Below, one piece after another: positions 13,663 to 23,900 of a DNA stretch of 64,000 nucleotides. The first letter of the stretch is position 1. Each line of letters starts with the position of its first letter. The notes under the pieces were generated by a model. That model made no database searches. It was given only the letters and a program-made list of their open reading frames with translations, and was not told where the DNA came from. The DNA is taken from positions 6,414,001-6,478,000 of the forward strand of contig NC_092193.1 in the NCBI RefSeq assembly GCF_043641665.1. The letters run 5' to 3'. This stretch comes from Enoplosus armatus. Lineage: Eukaryota > Chordata > Actinopteri > Centrarchiformes > Enoplosidae. Both the position numbers and the translations under genes were made by a program.

Positions 13663-13735
13663 GGGAGGGAGAGGAAGAGGGGGAGGAAAAAGGAGGAGGG
13701 GGGAGGGGGGTGGGGGGGAGAGGACGAGGGGGAAG
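13663..13735. repeat. G-rich/polypurine tract
   Basis: GGGA, GGAGGA and runs of up to seven G on the plus strand. In the transcript it is a C/U-rich tract about 210-280 nt downstream of the microexon donor. Confidence 0.85.
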
Positions 13736-13946
13736 AAGCAGCAGGCAGGTATGAAGGTGAGGAAGCCATCTTTAGTTAAAGAACCAACCAAACCAAAAGT
13801 GGAAAAAAAAAAAATCTGTGCTTTGTTTTGTCCTCACAGTTAAGTCTCCAAACAGCCATCTTATGAATGTATTGCACTGTAATCTTCTTCCACGTAGAAG
13901 TAAGAATAAATAATCAACAGCAATGGGAAAAGAAAATGTGTCTCAC

Positions 13947-13973
13947 CTAAGATAGCAGTTGGCACAAAGGGAT
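13947..13973 (-). CDS. ptprm: candidate 27-nt alternative microexon (DPFVPTAIL)
   Basis: In the E10-E11 intron the sense strand reads TATGAGCAG, then 27 nt, then GTGAGA. In phase 1 it gives D-P-F-V-P-T-A-I-L and joins E10 (NSYYP) to E11 (DESQNM) in frame. Mammalian PTPRM, as recalled, has an alternatively spliced segment DPFVPTAIL plus VPIN at exactly this position. The fish exon therefore appears to lack the last four residues because its donor is earlier. The acceptor's pyrimidine tract is weak and interrupted by GGGGG, with CCTCC and CTTCTGCAC further upstream, as expected for a regulated exon. Exact peptide agreement at the right place and phase makes chance unlikely. Confidence 0.85.
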   Translation of the reverse strand: MPLCQLLS

Positions 13974-14689
13974 CTGCTCATACCCCCATAACAAGTGCAG
14001 AAGTTGGAGGAGGAAAGAGAGTTGCAGTAAATAAAAGAAGCTGATAAATCCACAAAAAAACCCACAACAATCACAAAAAATAATGCACAGTTTTTTGGTT
14101 TCTTGCCAAGCAGCATAACAAGAAGCTTATCATATTTTCCAGAAAAGCTAATTATACACCAAGTTTAGTTGATTATAAATCTAGCTGCCCTTTACTCCAT
14201 CAGCAATCAATGAGCTGTAATCTGATTACATAAGACATAACATGATGCATATTATTTGGAGAAACTGAAGTCATAATTGAACAGCTAAATTCCATCTTGG
14301 CAAAGCGACATAAAACACTCTCTGTTATAACCAGAGATGTAGCAGAGTGTAAACCCATCTAAAGTCAATTTATCTACCTTCTCATTTGTGAAATCGTTTC
14401 TAAGATCGTTTTAATTTTTAAAGCATATATTAACTATCTGAATTCAAAGCACACATTATTACAGTATTAGTCTGTAATCTACATAAAAAGAGGTCGTACC
14501 AAGAACATAAAACTAATTAATATTTGCTTGAAAACATTGTGTCATATTAAATTCATCCTGACACTTCTGCAGGTTTCATGATGACTGGGTTTCACACCTT
14601 CTGGTTTCACTCATCACCACTGCTTATATAGTAAGCACTTCTCTGTTGACATACAGGATTAGCGTGAGGAAAATACAGTGTATGTTTAC

Positions 14690-14770
14690 CTGGGTAGTAG
14701 GAGTTGGTGGGGATGGAAGTACTGAGAGTGTTGGCTTTAGGCAGTGTGAAGGAAGAGGGTGATGATCCGG
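14690..14770 (-). CDS. ptprm: ptprm exon E10: juxtamembrane Ser/Thr-rich segment
   Basis: This 81-bp exon, phase 1 to phase 1, has a very strong acceptor (a run of T then CCATCTCTAG) and donor CCCAG|GTAAAC. It encodes A-G-S-S-P-S-S-F-T-L-P-K-A, then NTLSTSIPTNSYYP. Mammalian PTPRM has the near-identical SSPSSFTMKTNTLSTS and PNSYYP at this place, which again separates it from PTPRK, PTPRT and PTPRU. Because it is symmetric (phase 1-1), both this exon and the following 27-nt microexon could be skipped in frame. A fragment of a dispersed repeat begins about 60 bp upstream in the sense direction. Confidence 0.93.
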
Positions 14771-14831
14771 CTAGAGATGGAAAAAAAAAAGAACAACACA
14801 ACACAAGGCAATCAGTAGTCTAGCATTGCTT

Positions 14832-14938
14832 AGTGGTGGAGGTAGTATTCACAACTTAACATAAGTACATAAGTAAAAACAGCAGTACCGCAATGTATAA
14901 ATACACCATTACATTCCTGCTTTCAAAATTGATCTTAA
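14832..14938 (+). repeat. fragment of percomorph-type dispersed repeat (left part)
   Basis: The order TGGTGGAGGTAGTATTCA, ACATAAGTA, AGCAGTACCGCAATGTA, ACACCATTACA, TCCTGCTTTCAAAAT matches the start of the element whose fuller copies lie at 31727 and 36154. Recognition is by comparison within the window plus memory of fish genomes. Confidence 0.65.
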
Positions 14939-15782
14939 AGGACCATATCTCCCAAATTACAAGAACCCTGTTTTCTCATTAATCCTGTGGTGAACGTTAT
15001 ATTTTAGTGCACAAACCTCAAAATTCGACAACAGAAATTTCAGAGAACTTTGCAAACTAAACTAAAATTGCATGCAAGTGTGCATGGATAGATACCACTA
15101 GATGTAGGTGAGAACATGTATTTCTTTGTGATTTAGGTGAACTGACCCCTTAAATTAAAGTCCCGGTTGATTTTGATTCCTTTTTCCAGACTTTCTATGC
15201 GTAATTTTTATTCTTATTTAGCACCTTTTAAAATGTCCTTACCCCACATGTATGGCATCCTTTTTTTTATATGTCTGACTCCTCATTTTGTCCAATTTAA
15301 AAGTGAGAACAAAGCTGCAAGGAACACTCAATACAAGCAAAATAACAAAAATAACACCTATAAAAGATCTTAAGTCATAATAACTCAAAACATTATTATA
15401 AAACAGTTTCAGGTTGTAAAAAAAACTGTAATAAAGTGTATTTACATGTGGTGATTTTATTCCAACAATAAAACGGTCATCATTAGGCGACCTGACTGAG
15501 AGCAAGAATGGGACCACAAGCAAGAAACAACCAGCATATTTCCTGGTGAGGAACAGTGTACTTACTTGTTTTACTACTCGTTTTACTTTTGTGATAAAAC
15601 CATTGAACAATTGCAAAGTCACACAGTCAGCAAACAGATTAAGTTAGTTTTAGATTAAGTTTTACTGCAGTATCTATCTAAAGTTTGCCAACATTAGCCA
15701 CCATAAACCAAACCATGTAAGGCTATAGCAGCAAAACCCCTGAGTGTATTGAACTGAGCAACAGTGGGGGGGGGTTTAAAAC

Positions 15783-15965
15783 AGGGCTGCAACTATCAGT
15801 TATTTTCCTTATCGATTAATGTGATAATTACAAAAATGAGGAACAAATGTCTATCACAGGTTCCCAGGAGTCCAGGGCGACATATTGAAACAACCCATAA
15901 CCCAAAGATTCAATATCACAGAAAATGAAGAATATTCAGATCTGGAACCAGTGATTTTCATCAGG
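15783..15965 (+). repeat. fragment of GGGCTGCAACTA-type dispersed repeat
   Basis: It begins AGGGCTGCAACTATCAG, then TTATTTTCCTTATCGATTAA, later TATCACAGGTTCCCAG, AACCCAAAGATTCAATATCA and GGAACCAGTGATTTTC. These occur in this order in a very common fish non-autonomous DNA-transposon-like repeat, as recalled. The right end is missing or diverged. Confidence 0.7.
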
Positions 15966-16027
15966 CAGAAGATTTGTGCCCCGTCAGGGTTGTATTGTAT
16001 ATCAATAAATGATTATCACTAACCAAT

Positions 16028-16212
16028 TTGAACTATGTTATATACTGTTGGGTCTTTTAATTCATAAGGATATGACATATTTGTATGTACAGTCTTAATA
16101 TGCAAAGTAAAACTAGTAACTATAGCTGAAGTGAAATGTAGTGGAGTGTAGGTGTAAAGTAGCGTATCAAAGCTAAATACTTGAGTAAATGCACTAAATT
16201 ACTTTACATTAC
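16028..16212 (+). repeat. fragment of percomorph-type dispersed repeat (right part)
   Basis: ATATACTGTTGGGTC, AATATGCAAAGTAA, GAAATGTAGTGGAGTGTAGG, TAAAGTAGCGTA and ACTTGAGTAAATGCAC match the right half of the element seen at 31727-32135 and 36154-36550. Confidence 0.65.
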
Positions 16213-17590
16213 TGCTATTGATGCACATTGAATATAGAAATACTCATATGGGCGAGAGTGGTTGTCAATTCTCCCCTCTTTTGTCATCTTCTCTCTCAAC
16301 AGAATAAGAACTCCTCACGCAACATCAACAGAGCCAACTGCCGTGCTAATGGAGTTTGTGTTGTGACTGCAGTATGTTCAAGACAACGATCTGTCAGCCA
16401 TGATGTTTTGAGCCAAAATGACACTACTGACCGTCATTTAAGGTCACGGAGAGCATGAGAGGGTTTAGGTATTACTCTGATGGGCAGAGTAAAAAGTAAT
16501 TTAAATCACTTACGCAGGCAGACAGAGGGCCAGATTTGAACATCCACACTAACAGACAGTTAATCAAGGTCAGAGCATCTTTGGGGCTCATCCCCTGCAG
16601 GGGTGTGGAGACAGAAGCTGCTGTGGAGTTTTAATCTGATGGTTTTGACTGGGATTATACCAGGTCAAGCCCTGGGTGCAGACTTAGCTGAGCTGTCCAT
16701 CAACAAAGTATTAGGTTTAACCTGGGACGGCGAAAATGAATAGGTTATCGCACCAGAGCACATCCAGTGTTTGTTTCCTCCATGAATTGGAAACAGAACA
16801 GTGCTTTTTAGTTTAGGACCTCCAGACAGACTTCCCAGTCTGGATTATTGAAAAAACAAAACAAAACAAAACTACACATTTCAGGCTATTAACAAGATAT
16901 ACAACTAATGTACAGTATAGTCCAGGTTTCAGCGACAGAAACCTAATAGTAAATTGTTAATATTGCTGATTTAAGTTTACATTTATACTTAGTTTAACAA
17001 AAACTAATTAGGGAAACTAAAGAAATTTAAAAAGGGAATGTATAAAGAGGGTAGAACAAACCCTTGAGGGCTTGTGAAGAAGGATGAATCAAACAATCTT
17101 TCTCAAAATCATATCAAAGTCTTTTCCGTTGAATGAAAGTAAACTCTGTTTTGAAGAAGCCGGTTCCCTGTTGGCTACCAGCAGAAACAACGGGCAGTTT
17201 TTCAATAGCTACAAAATTACTGTCAAGTCATTTGCACGGACTGAATAAATTCTCGGTTAGAACAAGGCAAAAACAGACACACACAAAAAAAAGAAACATT
17301 AAGACAGTTCTTCATTAAAAATACATTTTCAACACTAATTTATGCAACTGGATGTGATAAATGACCAAAAAGGGGGAAAAACACCTTTATCATGCTAATA
17401 AGAAAAAGTCATATGGTGTCACAATGAAAATTTAGAGATTTCTTTGCTGCTATATGTTCCTAAATCCACAGTTCACTTGGAAGAAGGCTCACATTTTTAG
17501 GTCGTCCCAGTGTGAATATTTCCTGTGCAGCCAAGTCTGATTTCTTTCTCACCTGACCAAACAAAATAAATTGCTTCCACCGTGCTTGTG

Positions 17591-17614
17591 GTGTGTGTGT
17601 GTGTGTGTGTGTGT
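17591..17614. repeat. (GT)12 microsatellite beside the E9 donor
   Basis: Twelve perfect GT units. In the transcript it is a (CA)12 beginning about 40 nt after the E9 5' splice site at 17654/17653. Confidence 0.97.
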
Positions 17615-17654
17615 GACTGTAAAAGGCAGGTAGGCTGATGCAGGACCATCTTAC

Positions 17655-17932
17655 CTCGGCCGTTGAGAGTCAGCGCGCACTCGCTGCGGCCGTTGAGAGT
17701 CAGCGCGCACTCGCTGCGGCCGTTGAGCGTGAGCGCGCACTCGCTGCGGCCGTTGAGCGTGAGCGCGCACTCGCTGCGCGTGTTCAGCGTGTGGTTGTGT
17801 GTGTCCATGAAGGACAGGGCCTCGTCACAGTTGGTACCCTGCTCTGTGTAGCTCTTGTCCATGGAGTTGACCATCACTGTCATCTCCTGGCGGGTGCTGT
17901 TCAGTGTCTCCTTACGCTTCTTAGCCAATTTC
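17655..17932 (-). CDS. ptprm: ptprm exon E9: cytoplasmic juxtamembrane region with decapeptide repeats
   Basis: This 278-bp exon has acceptor CCTTTAAAG and its first G completes Arg (KKR-KLAKKRKET). It then reads RQEMTVMVNSMDKSYTEQGT, NCDEALSFMDTHN, which agrees closely with mammalian PTPRM and is the strongest identity evidence in the window. After HTLNTR come four tandem copies of SECALTLNGR, and the exon ends CGA G|GTAAGA (phase 2 to phase 1). In mammals, as recalled, the corresponding exon ends soon after FMDTHNLNGR, so the repeats lengthen the juxtamembrane region by about 40 residues and add four cysteines. The repeat DNA is far more GC-rich than the flanks. The donor context is good and the repeat is in frame with no stop, so it is treated as real coding sequence. 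Confidence 0.93.
17661..17780 (-). repeat. coding 30-bp minisatellite, 4 copies
   Basis: Four head-to-tail 30-bp units (17661-17690, 17691-17720, 17721-17750, 17751-17780) and a partial unit at 17781-17790, all inside E9. In the coding sense each unit is AGCGAGTGCGCGCTnACnCT followed by CAACGGCCGC, encoding SECALTLNGR. Units 1-2 (plus-strand order) are identical. Units 3-4 share two synonymous differences from 1-2, and unit 4 differs at its end. Confidence 0.97.
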
Positions 17933-20900
17933 CTTTAAAGGGGGAAGAAACACAAACAAACAATCAGACAGAAACAACAATGACTGTTCTTGAATTGATC
18001 CGATATGATGCTGGTAGCGATGACTCATAGATGTAATGAGATGGCTGAGCTTATGTGCCCTGGGCTGTGGTCGCATTAGGTTTTATTAGGCTCCAGATGC
18101 TTTTTCACGCAGTGGAATATAAATCCTTGAGAATGTGGAAAGGTGTGACACCCTAACCCAAATACATCAGTGGCCCTGATGATTTAAAATTAGCTATAGT
18201 ATTTGGGGGCGGAAGAATTAAGAGTTGTGAACGGTGAACTGAAACAGTCAACCTGCTTTTATTGACCTACTTTGGGTTGATGTGCTGGAGCCTACAAGCA
18301 ATCTGTTCCTGATCAAACACCATAAAAGCATTGTGTACGGAGTAAACACACACCGGCATGCACTAATCCACATGTGTGCACACATACTGGTTCTTCTCAT
18401 GTAAAAGCAACTGCAGAGCTCACATGTCACCTGTCCTGGATCACTTTATATATTTATTTGTTCTTAATTTTATTTTAATCTAATAATACTGTAATGCTGT
18501 AATACGTGTGATGTAAGTCTATGTCTTGCCACACTTTTTCCTTTGAAATCTGCTTTATTTGAGACATTTCTATGACAGTCTTGAATGTGTTTTAATTATT
18601 TCCACCTGATTATATGAACTTAAAATAAGTTGCACTGTGACAATCACTGAGGAACGCATTAGCTGCAACTTTGGTTTGTTCAACTTCTGAATAAATATGC
18701 AACAAATGAAAACTCTCAAAGATTTGGAAAGTTTGAGTTTCCCTCTATTATACCAACATCTGACCCTGCTGAGTAAGACTCCGAATCCCTGAAGGGGGGG
18801 GCCGTTCTGAGCTGACCCTGACCTCTGACCTCGCAGAGATAGGAGCCACTTGCATAAGAAACTTTTCCCCATAGCGATAAATAATGCATCACATTAGCAC
18901 TCTGAGGAGTTAACCCTCCTATATTTCCACAGATGTTGCACCACAGAAAAATGTCAGCTTGAGCGGGATCATACTGTAGCTATGCCATATCTGATGCCTG
19001 CCACTGCTCTGTAGCTGGAGGGGAGCGAGCAGTGTGAGAATTAACTATGGCAGCCCTCACACTGATCCTCGCACTTTGTTACTCTCTGTGTGACCCCTCT
19101 GCCTATTTGAATTGCCGTCTCTCTCATGGACAACTGCTGTCTAATGATGCACTCCTGCTGCTTTGTTTTCGCAAATCTCCTCTGTTTATTCAATTTTGTC
19201 GCTGTCTCGTGCCATATGGCAACAGGCCCCCGCTGCCTTCAAACAGTCATTTGCTCTGAAGGCCGCGATGTGAGGCTAATAGTGGATCCGTTCTTCAGAA
19301 AGCAAAGTGACAAAGTAGTGACATTCTCATCTGCCGGACCCACTTTTTGTCTTTAATTTGCAATTAGAGCCGGGAACAAAATGGCAATCTTGTCTCTTTT
19401 TTTCCCGTTATAGCTTCATATTGTAATCGGGAGGAGCGAGGAGGGGTGGGGGAGCTGTATGCACCCCAGGCAATATTAAGACTGATTCGGCACTGTGTGC
19501 ACTCATTGAGAAGACTATTAAGAACCACTATGATCCAGGTTTTAATACTGTATCACAGTTCTTACTTCTGCTTCTGCTAAGACTTGGATTTCCGCTTTCC
19601 TGGCCTGTGTAACAGCTGAAGCACGAGCGTTGGAGATAAACCAGGCTGCGCGGACACCAGTGCCAAAATGAAGAAAGCACCAGCAATACTGGGATGTTTG
19701 CTAGGCACCGTGGGTGTTAGATGAAGATTAATTGGCATGCTATTCTCTCCTCATTTGTAAGAGGGGAAAATTTAATGATAGATGACTATATCACAGAGTC
19801 TGATGTGCTGACAGAGATAGTACAAGGAAGTGTACAGTAGAGTGTTTGTGCTTGTTGATGAATGTGATCATTTATCATATCCCCAGAGAGTTAGCGTAAA
19901 GCTGCATGTGGAAACATCCCAAGAAAAAAATGTATAGGAGTGAGTTCTTGCAGGCATGCCTGACAATGAAATCACACGTGTCTTTGAACAGTACTGAATG
20001 TGCATATGAAAGGATGAGTGATGCACACAGATGGCAGAGGTGTTTGTAGAAGTAAAGACTGAGCAAACACTGGAGGTAACTATATTAGGCAACTCTCATT
20101 AGAGAGATTGTCTGCAGTTCAGTACATGACAGGCCTGGCATATCTAGGATCTTAGTGAGCAGAGCTCCTAACTCCATGAGTTCAGCTGCAACAAAAAGGG
20201 AGCTGCACGGATTGTATGTCTGCGTGTGTTTGCCAGAATGTCTGTTCTGTGGGAGGTGACGCTGCTGCAACTTCTAAAACAAGAGCTTCAAAACCTCAAG
20301 CTCAGCATGGTGGGCCTCATTTCAGCACTGGAGCCGCCTAAACCTTGTGACATTGGGACAAAGAAGGCTTCATTAGACGATCCACACACATCCGCAGCGC
20401 ATGGGTGTGTGAGTGTGCATGCTAGATGACTGACACGCAGCTGGGAGGGGCAACAGAAGCGTCTTTGATTAACCCAGTGGGGGCATTTCAGTCGTTGTTT
20501 TCACTGTGCCTCATTTCAAAACTCTCCGTCTTTAACACATTCTTCAGTGAGGCTGTCGGTCCGTCCATCATACATCCATCTATCCATTCTTCTATCTATT
20601 TATTTACTTTAGTAGGAGAAAAAGCAGAAAAAAAAAAGATATTTCTGAAAGCAGACTCAATTCAGTCATGCACAATACTGTTTATCTGCCAACGTGATTG
20701 CTTCATCGATTCTATAAAGCTGTGATATTTTTTTAAGCAAACAATAAAATGCAGAGTGTCCTTCGTAACTTTCCTCGTCTATACAAAGACAAGAATGAAT
20801 TGCACCAACAACTGGCAGCAACGTGAGGAGCCTTGTGCAGATCGGGATGGCCAAGGATTAGTTCATGCTGTATTGTAAGTTAGCAAGAATACATTTACTG

Positions 20901-23900
20901 CATACATGTACACGTTTCAAACTGTGGAGTATGAAATATACAAGGAGGCACAGTGTCAAAAATGTTGGTATGTTGTTTAAGAAAACCTTGTAAATAATAT
21001 TGTACTGTTACCTTTACATCTTCAAGCACTATTTGTTGGATGTTATGCCTCTTGAATTCTTATTTTGACAGAAGAGCATGAAATTTGTTCCAACGTTATG
21101 TCTCCTTTAATAAAAGTAGATTCATTTATTTTACTAATCACTAAATATATTTAATCATGGTTTAAATCAAGTAATAAAATGTACTGTATAGTTTATTCTG
21201 GAGTGGCACTGTCTGTTATTCGGCCAATACATGTTAAACGTAGCTGATCAGAGCTACAGCGTCAAATTGTGAAGGACAGATGTTTTGTAAATGACACATC
21301 ACTTGTAAAATGTATGCATTTAAACTTCATTATTCCCTGCATGACATCCCTTGGCCCTGCTCGAGCTGCTCTTCCTCTTTCCCCCATCCTCATCAACATT
21401 CAGAGCTCGTAGGTGCAAAAATCTGCAAGGCTTGTACCAATTAATGTGATTCTTGCTGCATGTTCGGCTTGTAAGGTTTAATGAAGGTGTTTGCCCTGAG
21501 CACATTGTGTTACATGGTACATTTAGTAGGCCTCCCATTCTGACACCGAGTGCAGTGGAGGTGATTATGAAAAGTAAGATTTATAAAGAATGGATGATGA
21601 TTTATATGTCTCTGTGTGTGTGTGTTTTCAGTAAAAAGGAAGCTATTTAAATATTAAAACTAAATTACAAATGCAAACAGTGGCTGATTCTGTTTACACT
21701 TTTCTCTGTTTCTCTTCTTGATACAAAACACTGCAAGAGTTTGGTAAATTAGAGCAGAGACAGTGCTGCACAGGTTTGTTTACCATTGGGGCCACGCAAT
21801 AAAATGCGTGCACTCCTCATCACACCTTAAGGGATTTATGATGCAAGTGACCACCTGCCAGATGGAAATGGAACATGTCACTCCTGAATTAAATAGTTTT
21901 TTTTATGAGCTGATACAATAAAACACCATGCCATCATGGGACATTAAAATCTCAAGACCTATTCAATGTAGCGGCTAACTTTCAGATAGAAGTTTTTTTG
22001 GTTGCTTGGGGTCTGTGGAAAAAGTTGTAAACAGAACGGTGCCATAAAAACTTTATAAGCTGATAATATGTGTCAATAAATAGTTGCCTGCTTACACATC
22101 CAGCAGACACAGAGCAACATTAGCATATTTTGGAGGTTTGTTTCTGACAACTTGACAAATGTAAGTCTAATACTCTCCTTTTAGCTCTGTTTTGGTTTCC
22201 ACCAACTCCAGAGAGAAATATCTGACTCTCTAGCAAACAGATGCTCTGCTATGTTCACAAGCTAGTTGCTAACTTTGTGTGTCTGCCGCTTGGTAGTGTA
22301 CAGTGAGTTAATTAAATCGCCGTATTAATTTAATAGGTGATGATATGTCAATGCTGTTTTCACAAATTGTTTCAGCTGCCAAGTGGCAAACATTTCAGTT
22401 CCTGAAAAGGAAACCTCAGCATCTGAACAGAAGGTCACATGTCTTACTGTTAGCTGATGGCCTTTAGTCAAAGGACAAAATTGGTTTTATACAACAGGAA
22501 ACAGATAAATGTCTGGATTCAATTCACTTGGAGCCACAAGTGTCTATTAGCACAAGAGGTAAGGTACAACAACCATTTTGGTTTCTTATGTTTATAGGTT
22601 TTCCATTGAGGGCTTAGTTTAATCTTATTTTACACGATGAAGAAAATATATGGAAGGAATCTACACAGTCAGACCATATACCTGAAGTTTGAGCACTAGA
22701 CAAACCTGCAAGTGTGCTTATATTTAACATGCCTGCTGTTTGATGGATGAATCCAACTCTCAGAGGAATAAAAACCCAATCGCAACCCTTGCCCTATGCC
22801 AATTGATCTCTCTCTCTCTTCCCAGCAGCAGCAGGCACAGCGGCCGGTACGGCCACCTGATTAAAGAACAGTCATATATTTGATCACACATGTAACTGCA
22901 TCCCTAATGAGTGCCCTGACTGATGTTGTGTTGCGTGCTAGCCCCCGCATCCACCTCTGGCAATATACCTAAAGTGCATATTTTGGCGACTGCAGGATGT
23001 TCTCATGCCTTTAAAAGACTTTGATGAATGCATGAGAGCATTAATGGGGTTCATCAATCATAGAGGTGTTGCAATCTCAGAGCTGGCAACAAGGCTGTCA
23101 TCAGAACAGCAGATGAGCACTTCTCCATAGGAGAGCATCTTAAGAATGCAGTCTATAATTAATCTGACAACATAAACTTTGGGTATATATGAGCTGAGCG
23201 TAGATGTCCAGAGAGTAGTCAGTAGGGGTAAGAGGACTAAACACAGATCCTACAGAGCACCTCTATAATGAGATGCAACATTTTCAGCTTCCACCTTAAC
23301 ACCTCAAGGTGCAAATCAGGGTCTTTCCAATTAGCTAACATGCTTCCATGCTTCCCTCATTTACATTGCTTCCTTGTGGCTACCACGTGTGACACAAGAG
23401 ACAGATATAAGGAGAAGATGGGGGACAGGGTGGTTGTATCGTTGAATGGGACATCCTCGCTCACTCCAGTATAATTTGTTTTTTTAAAGAAGGTCAATTA
23501 CTCATGATGCACAGCTGTATCACCTGTTAATGTCCTCCTAGAGAATTATTTTGGTTTTATTTGGTTCTGCAGGCCTAGTGTTGAACATCCCAATCCTGTT
23601 TTAGCTGAAAAGTTATCTTTACTTATTAATTTACTACAACAATGCAAATGCAATGCATGCCATAGATCCGTACATCTACAATAAACAACCAGCGGAGGTC
23701 TTGGTGAAAAAAAAAAAAGTCAAATCATCACTGAATTTGTTACGTGAGTTTTATCTTATGAAATAATGTATTACACCTACACCTACACATCACAGAAGCT
23801 GTGCCGTGGACAACAACACAGAGATCAGAGAGTGACAGAGATCCCAGCGTTTCAAATGACTTAAGCGTGTTTTATTATCTATTAGTATTTGCTGCTGTCA

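Larger units (their letters stand above)
10939..14689 (-). other. ptprm intron E10-E11 (3,751 bp), containing the 27-nt microexon
   Basis: Besides the microexon at 13947-13973 it has a CTTT/T tract (about 12597-12625) and two G/A-rich low-complexity stretches (13255-13318 and 13663-13735). Confidence 0.85.
14771..17654 (-). other. ptprm intron E9-E10 (2,884 bp)
   Basis: It contains a cluster of three dispersed-repeat fragments (14832-14938, 15783-15965, 16028-16212) and a (GT)12 microsatellite beside the E9 donor. Confidence 0.85.

Noticed and set aside
17638..18030. 130-codon plus-strand open frame rich in Ala/Arg/Glu
   Set aside because: It is the antisense shadow of the E9 minisatellite. 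The minus strand carries the conserved PTPRM peptide and splice sites.
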